Part shown: piece by piece, positions 57,770 to 64,000 of the stretch
Numbering within the stretch: position 1 is the first letter of the stretch
Layout: each line of letters opens with the position of its first letter
Origin: Sphingobium cyanobacteriorum
GTDB lineage: Bacteria > Pseudomonadota > Alphaproteobacteria > Sphingomonadales > Sphingomonadaceae
NCBI RefSeq assembly: GCF_030580935.1
Contig: NZ_JAUQOM010000001.1
Location: 914,837 to 978,836 of the forward strand
Direction: 5' to 3'
DNA length: 64,000 bases
Notes under the pieces: generated by a model
Told to the model about the DNA's origin: nothing
The model's input: only the letters and a program-made list of their open reading frames with translations
Database searches by the model: none
Position numbers and translations under genes: made by a program

Positions 57770-58702
57770 ATGGACAACCTGCCTGTCATCGCCATCCGGT
57801 TCGCGCTTTACGCCGATCTGATGGTGCTGGCAGGTGTGACGGCCTTCACGCTTTACGCGCTGAAACCCGAGGAGCGAGGCACTGCCTTGCTGCCGCTGGC
57901 CAAACCTGCCCTCATCCTTTCGCTGCTCGGACTGCTGCTGTCTGGCGCCGGCATGATTGCGCTTGTCGCAGCCATGATGGGGACAAGCCTCTGGGCAGCC
58001 GATGCCTCGGTCATCGGGGAAATCGTCACACAGAGCGCCATTGGCAGCGCCTGGGTCGTGCGTATGGTGGCAGTTGCAATTGCCTTGGTTGCCGCCCTCG
58101 CGCTTGGCCGAAGCCCACACCTTGCAAGATACTGGCTGCTTGCTTCGACGGCGGTGGCTATCGCCACGCTGGTCTGGACGGGCCATGCCGGCGCAACCGA
58201 AGGGTGGACCGGAACTCTCCACCGGCTGAGCGACATCGTCCACATGCTGGCGGCGGCTGTTTGGATCGGCGGAATTGCCGCGTTCGCCTGGCTGCTCTTT
58301 CAGCCAATGGCGCACCAATCCGATGCGCAGATCAGGATAGCGCATCGGGCTCTTGAACAATTTTCGCGGGTTGGGACGCTTGCGGTCGGGTTGATCGTTC
58401 TCACGGGCCTCATCAACAGCCTGAGCCTGATGGGCTTGCCTCATCCGGACACCTTGTTCGCTTCGCGCTACGGAAAACTCCTGCTCATCAAGCTCGGACT
58501 GTTCGCTGCCATGCTGGTGTTGGCGAGTGCCAACTGTTGGCGCCTAACGCCCACACTAGGTGCAGCAATCGAACAAGACGACCTCGCCCACGCGTTACGC
58601 GGTCTTCGGCAAAGCCTGGTTCTGGAGTCGTCTGCTGCCCTTACGATCCTCGCCTTGGTGGCCTGGCTGGGTACGCTGGAGCTTGCCATCGCGAAAGGAT
58701 GA
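57770..58702 (+). CDS. copD: Inner-membrane copper protein CopD
   Basis: A 310-residue integral membrane protein with about eight transmembrane helices. Helices carry the family His residues (VWTGHAGATEGW; IVHMLAAAVWIGGIAAF; TGLINSLSLMGLPHPDTLFASRYGKLLLIKL). CopD is thought to move copper across the inner membrane together with CopC. Starts 4 bp after copC. A MerR-type operator for the next operon follows. Confidence 0.9.
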   Translation: MDNLPVIAIRFALYADLMVLAGVTAFTLYALKPEERGTALLPLAKPALILSLLGLLLSGAGMIALVAAMMGTSLWAADASVIGEIVTQSAIGSAWVVRMVAVAIALVAALALGRSPHLARYWLLASTAVAIATLVWTGHAGATEGWTGTLHRLSDIVHMLAAAVWIGGIAAFAWLLFQPMAHQSDAQIRIAHRALEQFSRVGTLAVGLIVLTGLINSLSLMGLPHPDTLFASRYGKLLLIKLGLFAAMLVLASANCWRLTPTLGAAIEQDDLAHALRGLRQSLVLESSAALTILALVAWLGTLELAIAKG

Positions 58703-58710
58703 ATTACTGC

Positions 58711-58742
58711 TTGACCCTGACATGATGTCAGGGTTGATGAAG
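58711..58742 (+). promoter_or_regulatory. CueR-type operator/promoter of the copper ATPase operon
   Basis: ACCCTGACA (58714-58722) and TGTCAGGGT (58726-58734) form a dyad. TTGACC (58711-58716) is followed 19-20 nt later by a weak -10-like GATGAA, the lengthened spacing MerR activators require. It is distinct from the CadR-type operator sequence at 50915. It precedes the P-type ATPase by 25 bp. Confidence 0.75.
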
Positions 58743-58766
58743 CTGGCGACCAGAGGAGCATGAGGC

Positions 58767-61112
58767 ATGACCGAGTCGCAACACAACCACGCGCATTGCG
58801 CCCATTCCGGACCGGAAACCCCGGGAACGGCTATCGACCCCGTTTGCGGAATGAGCGTCGACCCGGCGACCACGCCGCATGTCACGACCCACGGCGGCGT
58901 CCATCACTACTTTTGCAGCGCTGCCTGTCTAACCAAGTTCAGGGCTGATCCAGAGCGCTATATGAGCGATGCGCCGCGCCCGACAGAACCGGTGCCAGAA
59001 GGCGCGATCTGGACCTGCCCGATGCATCCGGAGGTCCAGCAGTCCGGGCCGGGAAGCTGCCCGATCTGCGGCATGGCCTTGGAACCGATGACGCCGACGC
59101 TCAACGATGGACCGTCGCCCGAATATGCCGACATGAAGCGGCGCTTTGTAATCGGCCTCATCCTCGCTTTGCCGGTGGTTGCACTCGAAATGGGCGGGCA
59201 TCTGACTGGACTGCGCCATTATCTGGATGGAAACATCGCCAACCTGATCCAGATGGTTCTGGCGACGCCGGTGGTCCTGTGGGCGGGTTGGCCATTTTTC
59301 GAACGCGGCTGGGCCTCGGTGAAAAGCGGTCACCTCAACATGTTCACCCTGATCGCAATGGGAACGGGCGTCGCCTGGATCTACAGCATGGCGGCGACGC
59401 TCGCGCCCGGCATTTTCCCGGCCGCGTTTCGCGCAATAGACGGCTCAGTCGCGGTCTATTTCGAGGCAGCGGCGGTCATTACCGTGCTGGTCTTGCTTGG
59501 CCAACTGCTTGAACTGCGTGCCCGGGAAACAACCAGCGGTGCGATCCGCGCATTGCTCGACCTTTCGCCCAAGCTCGCCCGCCGGGTTCGTCCCGATGGT
59601 AGTGACGAGGAGATCACACTCGACCAGGTTCTGGTCGGCGACACGCTACGCGTTCGCCCTGGCGAGAAAGTTCCGGTTGATGGCGTGGTGCTGGAGGGCC
59701 GCGGCACCGTCGATGAATCGATGGTGACTGGCGAGTCCATGCCGGTGACCAAGGAGGCATCGTCGAAGCTGATCGGTGGCACGATAAACCAGACCGGCGG
59801 CCTCGTGATGCGCGCCGAGAAGATCGGGCGCGATACCATGCTGGCGCGCATCGTCCAGATGGTAGCAGAAGCCCAGCGCAGTCGTGCGCCGATCCAGCGG
59901 CTTGCCGACACCGTGTCGGGCTGGTTCGTGCCGGCGGTGATCGCGGTCTCAGCGATCGCGTTCGTCGTCTGGTCCCTGGTCGGCCCATCGCCGGCAATGG
60001 GCTATGGCCTGATTGCCGCGGTGGCCGTGCTGATCATCGCCTGCCCCTGTGCGCTTGGCCTCGCAACCCCGATGTCGATCATGGTGGGGGTCGGACGCGG
60101 TGCCCAGGCCGGTATTCTCATCAAGAATGCCGAGGCGCTCGAACGCATGGAGAAGGTCGATACGCTTGTCGTGGACAAGACCGGCACGCTTACGGAAGGC
60201 AAGCCTGCGGTGGTCGCGATTGAGACGGCCGAGGGGTTCGACAGCCGCGAGGTGTTGCGCCTTGCCGCCAGCCTCGAACGCAGCAGCGAGCATCCGCTGG
60301 CTCTCGCCATTGTCAGGGATGCCGAAGCCAAAGGACTGGCAATCAGCGAACCGGGCGACGTCGATCAGCCAGTCGGCAAAGGCATCACCGGAATCGTCGA
60401 TGGACATCGGCTTGTTGCTGGCAATGCCCGCTTTCTTGAGGAGCAAGGGATCTCGACTGCCCAACTGGCGCAACGTGCCGACGCCCTGCGCGCTGACGGG
60501 GCGACCGCAATTTTCCTTGGCATCGATGGCCGTGTTGCGGGTGCTATCGGCATTGCCGATCCGGTTAAGCAGACTACGCCTGGCGCGCTCAAGGCACTGG
60601 CCGAAGCGGGCATCCATGTCATCATGTTGACCGGAGACAACCGCGTCACGGCAGACGCCATCGCCCGGCGCCTTGGTATCGACGACATCGAAGCCGATGT
60701 CCTGCCCGACCAGAAGAGCGCGATCGTGAAGCGCTTGAGGGACGAAGGCAGGATCGTGGCGATGGCAGGCGACGGTGTGAACGACGCCCCTGCGCTTGCC
60801 GCTGCCGATGTCGGCATCGCCATGGGCACCGGCACAGACGTTGCGATTGAAAGCGCAGGGATCACCCTGCTCAAGGGCGATTTGACGGGGATAGCGCGTG
60901 CCCGGCACCTCAGTCATGCAACCATGACCAACATCCGGCAGAACCTGTTCTTCGCCTTTGCCTACAACGTCGCTGGTATCCCGGTGGCTGCAGGCGCGCT
61001 CTACCCACTGTTCGGCATCATGCTTTCACCGATCATCGCAGCGGCGGCAATGGCGCTTTCCTCGGTCAGCGTCATCGGTAATTCGCTGCGTCTCAGGAGG
61101 ATTGCGCTATGA
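58767..61112 (+). CDS. Copper-transporting P1B-type ATPase with YHS and HMBD N-terminus
   Basis: A 781-residue pump. N-terminus: a His/Cys start ([10 protein letters not shown]), a YHS domain ([22 protein letters not shown]) and a heavy-metal-binding domain ([21 protein letters not shown]). Core: eight or so helices, CPC motif at residues 426-428 in TM6, phosphorylation Asp470 in DKTGTLT, hinge [13 protein letters not shown] motif and N-terminal domain favour Cu(I)/Ag(I) export. It is followed by DUF2933 and the CueR-like gene, all with ATGA overlaps. Confidence 0.94.
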   Translation: MTESQHNHAHCAHSGPETPGTAIDPVCGMSVDPATTPHVTTHGGVHHYFCSAACLTKFRADPERYMSDAPRPTEPVPEGAIWTCPMHPEVQQSGPGSCPICGMALEPMTPTLNDGPSPEYADMKRRFVIGLILALPVVALEMGGHLTGLRHYLDGNIANLIQMVLATPVVLWAGWPFFERGWASVKSGHLNMFTLIAMGTGVAWIYSMAATLAPGIFPAAFRAIDGSVAVYFEAAAVITVLVLLGQLLELRARETTSGAIRALLDLSPKLARRVRPDGSDEEITLDQVLVGDTLRVRPGEKVPVDGVVLEGRGTVDESMVTGESMPVTKEASSKLIGGTINQTGGLVMRAEKIGRDTMLARIVQMVAEAQRSRAPIQRLADTVSGWFVPAVIAVSAIAFVVWSLVGPSPAMGYGLIAAVAVLIIACPCALGLATPMSIMVGVGRGAQAGILIKNAEALERMEKVDTLVVDKTGTLTEGKPAVVAIETAEGFDSREVLRLAASLERSSEHPLALAIVRDAEAKGLAISEPGDVDQPVGKGITGIVDGHRLVAGNARFLEEQGISTAQLAQRADALRADGATAIFLGIDGRVAGAIGIADPVKQTTPGALKALAEAGIHVIMLTGDNRVTADAIARRLGIDDIEADVLPDQKSAIVKRLRDEGRIVAMAGDGVNDAPALAAADVGIAMGTGTDVAIESAGITLLKGDLTGIARARHLSHATMTNIRQNLFFAFAYNVAGIPVAAGALYPLFGIMLSPIIAAAAMALSSVSVIGNSLRLRRIAL

Positions 61113-61312
61113 GCCTTTCCAGCAAGCGCGCGTGGTTGCTGGCCGCGGCATCGGGCGCGCTGATCGCCGCTTTCCTGCTCTATCCGGAACACCGGCAGCA
61201 CTTCTTCGGGCTGATCCCTTACGCATTCCTGTTCGCCTGCCCGCTGCTGCACTTCTTCCATGGCGGCCACCACCAAGGACGCTACCCGAAGTTCGGCGAA
61301 CAGCGGCCATGA
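61109..61312 (+). CDS. DUF2933 small membrane protein
   Basis: A 67-residue protein with two transmembrane segments ([36 protein letters not shown]) and a His-rich end ([10 protein letters not shown]). It matches the DUF2933 family seen beside copper ATPases. Overlaps the ATPase stop and the regulator start by ATGA on each side. The His/Cys residues could bind metal; function unknown. Confidence 0.85.
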   Translation: MSLSSKRAWLLAAASGALIAAFLLYPEHRQHFFGLIPYAFLFACPLLHFFHGGHHQGRYPKFGEQRP

Positions 61313-61698
61313 ACATCGGACAGGCATCGAAGACCACTGGCGTGTCGGAGCGGATGATCCGGCACTATGAGCGCGTAGGGTTGATGCCGCCCCCTGACCG
61401 ACGCGACAATGGTTACAGGGATTATTCGCCGCAATCGATCGAGCGCCTGCGCTTCATTGCCAACGCCCGCGGCCTTGGCTTCTCGCTTGAGGAGATCACC
61501 ACTCTCCTCGGCCTATGGGACAACCGCGAGCGGACGAGCAGTGAAGTGAAGGCCGTTGCCCTGGCGCATGCCGATGACCTTGGTCGCAAGGCCGCAGCAC
61601 TTGAAGCCATGCGGCGCGCCTTGCTGGAACTGGCCGAAGGGTGCAGCGGCGACAGCAGACCCGATTGTCCGATCCTCGACGGGATCGCAGTCAGTTGA
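61309..61698 (+). CDS. cueR: CueR-type MerR regulator
   Basis: A 129-residue Cu(I)-responsive regulator. Winged [29 protein letters not shown], dimer helix, and the metal loop with Cys112 and Cys120 (GCSGDSRPDC), the E. coli CueR numbering. Ser77 is conserved, the residue that distinguishes monovalent-metal sensors. It is the last gene of the ATPase operon and is expected to activate the operator at 58711-58742. Confidence 0.92.
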   Translation: MNIGQASKTTGVSERMIRHYERVGLMPPPDRRDNGYRDYSPQSIERLRFIANARGLGFSLEEITTLLGLWDNRERTSSEVKAVALAHADDLGRKAAALEAMRRALLELAEGCSGDSRPDCPILDGIAVS

Positions 61699-61763
61699 CC
61701 AGATCCTCTGGACACCTGCACATCGATGCGGTCGCTCGCGAACACATCCGGACGGAAAGATTG

Positions 61764-61808
61764 CTCTTAATCAGCGGGTCCTAGGTTCGAGCCCTAGTGC
61801 GTCCACCA
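61764..61808 (+). repeat. attR: Right attachment site, tRNA-Lys 3' end copy
   Basis: Identical for 45 bp to 41728-41772, with the 5' half of the tRNA missing, so it cannot be a functional tRNA gene. It marks the end of the metal island and, because the same downstream sequence layout follows, the junction with the next element. Confidence 0.92.
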
Positions 61809-62221
61809 TCTTCCCCTTACTTTTCAAGCAGTTACCTCCATATCCAGATCGGGTGGCATAGATCGATTGTGTGCTAGGTAGCTCTCTAGGTAGCAGCGCG
61901 CCAATGCAGCGCTGAGGTTGCTCAAGCGCTACGCATCAGCGGTCTTGGTGGTGGATTCAGCGTCTGCGAGTGGTCGTCTGCCATAACGCGAGTCGTCGGA
62001 TCACGTACCAACCACTGCGTCGGCTAATCCCACCTCGCGTCTAAGCAGAGACTATGCCGCGCTGCTGCGGATCGCGCCGGGTGGTGACGATCCCGCGTGG
62101 CTTGTTAAGCATGAAATAGACCCTGTCCTACGCGATGATGGTCAATACCAGCCCCGCGGCATCATCCGAAGCGTCACAACATCCGCTTGTGCAAATTCAA
62201 ACGGTCAAGCATCCTTCCCTC
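61809..62221. other. Start of a second tandem element; no gene seen
   Basis: 413 bp without a supported gene. It begins with the att-adjacent sequence and carries the tandem CTAGGTAGC pair at 61874-61894. A frame reading DYAALLRIAPGGDDPAWLVKH (starting near 62050) is open for about 40 codons but has no start and no recognisable family. No integrase-like sequence was recognised in either strand. Confidence 0.5.
61874..61894 (+). repeat. Tandem CTAGGTAGC pair near right att site
   Basis: The same two 9-mers separated by TCT as at 41838-41858, and at the same 66-bp offset from the end of the att copy. The flanking sequence differs between the two places. Conserved spacing implies a functional or recently duplicated site. 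Confidence 0.72.
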
Positions 62222-63358
62222 ATGTTCAAGTCTGTTCTCTGCATCGCCGTTCTGCTTTCGGCCGTGTCCAGTTTGCCCGCTCCTGTTGAGGCACAGGCCC
62301 GACCGCCTCTTCCCGTGACGGTGCTCGCACATATGAACGGGCTCGATGCCAGGTGCACCGCTGCCGGTGGCAAGCCCGGCGACGGACGCTTTGTGATAGC
62401 GCAGGATTTTACCGGTGACGGCCTGATCGATTACCTCCTGTCGGAAGGCGATTACCGCTGCACCGGTCGTCCGGGACTGTTCCGCAAAGACGGTCAGGCC
62501 CGGGTTGATGTCTTCGTAACCGACCGGGCCGGCGCCGCGCGCCGGGTCTATTCCGACACGCTGATGGCCTATCGGGTGCTGGCTGGCCGACCCGCCAGGG
62601 TGCAGATCGCGCGCAAGGGCGCGCTGTGTGGCGCCGGGACACCTCCACAGGGACAGTGCGCGGCGCAGCTTGCGTGGAATGGCACCTCTTTTGGCGAAGC
62701 CGTATCGGTAACCCGCGGAGCCGGCGCAGCCTCGCCCGGACCGACTGCACGATCTCCGGCGACAACCCGGCCAACTTCCGAAACGACGTTTCTGACGAGT
62801 TGCCGCGCGGACTTGATGCGCCGCGATGCCAGCGCAGCCCGCTGGGCTGACGAAGAATGCCGGACCAACTGGCAGAAAATCGTGGCAAGCGGCCCTGCAG
62901 CCGACATGCTGTTGGCGGTCCTGCCCGCTGCGGGGAGTGGCAAGCCGTCGCTAACGATGACGAAGCAACGGGCATCAGGAGTCCGCTGGGCTACAAGAGC
63001 AAAGCCGCCTGCGCTGGCGACCGGAACACTGCAGCAGCTGGAAGTCGCGATAGAGGGAAGCGGCGCGCCCGCCACTGTCTCGATCAACTGGGCAAAGGTG
63101 GGCGTAGAAATCCCTTACGACATCGCCGGCGCCCTGCGCCTGCGCGGGATCGCGATCACCGAAATGTCCTGCGAAAAGATCGGGGTTGGTGCGGGATCGC
63201 GCACTTATGCTGGGACATCGACCGGGGGAGTGCCGTTCACCCTGACCATCAACCAGCAGACCGCGCCACTGGGGCACATGCAAAGCTATTACTCAGCCAC
63301 TATCAACCTGGAAGCTGGACATCCGCCGCGTGGTTCGATGGGAGACTGCGATTTCTGA
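62222..63358 (+). CDS. Secreted protein of unknown function
   Basis: A 378-residue protein with a signal peptide (MFKSVLCIAVLLSAVSSLPAPVEA). The first part (~25-170) reads as a globular domain with Cys pairs (GLDARCTAAGG; GDYRCTGRPG; GALCGAG...QCAAQL) and DFTGDGLIDYLLSEG, a calcium-loop-like stretch. A Thr/Pro/Ser linker (~170-190) separates a second, DUF-like part (residues ~200-378) with TSCRADLM, DEECRTNW and GDCDF. I do not recognise the family. First gene of the second element. The frame opens at 62135; the signal peptide sets 62222. Confidence 0.65.
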   Translation: MFKSVLCIAVLLSAVSSLPAPVEAQARPPLPVTVLAHMNGLDARCTAAGGKPGDGRFVIAQDFTGDGLIDYLLSEGDYRCTGRPGLFRKDGQARVDVFVTDRAGAARRVYSDTLMAYRVLAGRPARVQIARKGALCGAGTPPQGQCAAQLAWNGTSFGEAVSVTRGAGAASPGPTARSPATTRPTSETTFLTSCRADLMRRDASAARWADEECRTNWQKIVASGPAADMLLAVLPAAGSGKPSLTMTKQRASGVRWATRAKPPALATGTLQQLEVAIEGSGAPATVSINWAKVGVEIPYDIAGALRLRGIAITEMSCEKIGVGAGSRTYAGTSTGGVPFTLTINQQTAPLGHMQSYYSATINLEAGHPPRGSMGDCDF

Positions 63359-63447
63359 CGATTGCGCTAATAGCAGTGGATCTTGCCGGTCGAGGCGTGA
63401 CCACACGATCAGCCAAGTATTGCATGGCAGCGCGCGCGGTAGGAGGC

Positions 63448-63678
63448 TCAAAGCTTAGGCAGCCCTGCAAGCTCCACGATATCATAGAGCCGCGTCGGCG
63501 CCGTGCTGATCAGGATGCGGAAGGTCCGCGCGACGGTCCAATCAGGATGACAGCGTTCCACCAACCTGATGATGTCGCCGGAAGCAACCGTTCCCGGCGC
63601 GCGCACGCCCCGTCGAGTGCGGGTTAGCCGCATCTCGCCGGTGACCGTGAGCGTGGTGGTGGAGGATGGATCTTCCAA
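63448..63678 (-). CDS. Small hypothetical protein
   Basis: A 76-residue ORF: MEDPSSTTTLTVTGEMRLTRTRRGVRAPG..., ending YDIVELAGLPKL. Basic and without signal peptide or known motif; it is the only minus-strand frame here with even composition. It may be a fragment of a larger gene. Support is limited to open frame and composition. Confidence 0.3.
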   Translation of the reverse strand: MEDPSSTTTLTVTGEMRLTRTRRGVRAPGTVASGDIIRLVERCHPDWTVARTFRILISTAPTRLYDIVELAGLPKL

Positions 63679-64000
63679 TCGTAGGAAACATATTACTATA
63701 GCTAATATATCTCCGCAGCCATTTCGAAAAATCGCTCCAACGATGTCCTTGCATCGGATTACGCGAATGATCCGACGAAACCAATCTCTTCACGTTCCTT
63801 TCCACCAGATTGCAATCATCGACTCAGCCGGAAAGCTGCCCGACATTTTTACCCTATGGGGCACAATCCAGCATGCAGTGAGAACGGCGGAGCAATATTC
63901 GACCACGGTAGCGGCGGGATAGTCCTGCTGCGGGCGGCGTAAAAGTCGTCCACCTTGAAGCCTTTCTGCCGAGTCAGGGAGGTGTGGGGATCTACAGCGT
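63679..64000. other. Low-GC stretch at the window end, no gene called
   Basis: About 320 bp, noticeably richer in A and T around 63680-63730 than the rest of the window. On the minus strand a frame is open from the window edge to a stop at 63849-63851 (about 50 codons, reading ...HTSLTRQKGFKVDD...), which could be the end of a gene that continues beyond the window. Nothing else is recognisable. Confidence 0.4.

Noticed and set aside
61764..61808. A second tRNA-Lys gene
   Set aside because: Only the 3' 45 bp are present; the 5' acceptor strand, D-arm and half of the anticodon stem are missing. It is an attachment-site copy, not a tRNA.
62135..62221. Upstream in-frame start of the secreted protein at 62135
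   Set aside because: The added 29 residues are Ser/Ala/Gln-rich and precede a normal signal peptide at 62222, so a start inside would be needed for export.
63849..64000. A partial minus-strand gene at the window edge
   Set aside because: About 50 open codons reach the edge but no family is recognisable and the upstream part is missing; recorded only as a possible gene end.

Overview
The window looks like a chromosomal segment of a sphingomonad (Alphaproteobacteria, Sphingomonadaceae such as Sphingobium, Sphingomonas or Novosphingobium). This rests on high GC, densely packed genes with ATGA/TAATG start-stop overlaps, a split pntA as in other alphaproteobacteria, a tiny aa3-oxidase subunit IV next to pnt, and the protein sequences themselves. 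No 16S or marker phylogeny was possible, so the genus is not assigned.

Positions 1-41,772 are core chromosome. In order: the end of an MreB-like gene and a PLP threonine/serine dehydratase; rplM-rpsI; heme A synthase (ctaA/COX15) with a secreted partner; a divergent sugar-acid locus (dgoA-dgoK facing an IlvD/EDD dehydratase, an aldehyde dehydrogenase, a galactose/arabinose 1-dehydrogenase and a FadR-type regulator) that reads as a De Ley-Doudoroff galactose pathway with a Weimberg-like side branch; an Asp/Glu racemase; the pntAA-pntAB-pntB transhydrogenase and a 40-residue oxidase subunit; an NtrC-class response regulator; ahpF and ahpC; a TetR regulator; an orphan ABC ATPase; nadB; an exported alpha/beta hydrolase; a beta-lactamase-fold lipoprotein; polA; a BAX-inhibitor-1 membrane protein; cysS; a secreted TPR-CHAT protein; a GNAT; an ABC-F ATPase; a DNA glycosylase; a [2Fe-2S] ferredoxin; an rRNA/tRNA methyltransferase; and tRNA-Tyr and tRNA-Lys.

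Positions 41,773-61,763 are a 20-kb metal-resistance island inserted at the 3' end of tRNA-Lys. A perfect 45-bp direct repeat (anticodon loop to CCA) bounds it at 41,728-41,772 and 61,764-61,808. No integrase, relaxase or transposase was seen inside. Both repeats are followed, exactly 65 nt after the CCA, by the same tandem 9-mer, so a second element of the same family appears to start at 61,809 and run out of the window. The island looks like a cis-mobilizable element in a tandem array.

The island has three apparent regulatory modules. (1) A CadR/PbrR/ZntR-type MerR regulator (Cys77, Cys112, Cys120) faces a long minus-strand gene run: a CDF-like transporter, DUF3703, a CzcI-like protein, small unknown proteins, czcC-czcB-czcA, a 61-aa ORF and DUF302. 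(2) A CnrY-CnrX-CnrH-like anti-sigma/sensor/ECF-sigma operon lies between copABCD genes. Three sites with the pattern TGAGGG-N15-GCGTA(T/A) sit in front of the cnrY-like gene, copC and copA. The CnrX-like sensor keeps all five published CnrX metal ligands, shifted by two residues, although its neighbours are copper genes. (3) A CueR-type regulator (Ser77, Cys112, Cys120) closes an operon with a Cu+ P-type ATPase and a DUF2933 protein behind a MerR-type operator. Together these would cover divalent-cation efflux, periplasmic copper oxidation/sequestration and cytoplasmic Cu(I) export.

All calls come from reading the sequence by eye. Motif positions were counted from the sequence; family names rest on remembered family features, not on searches.
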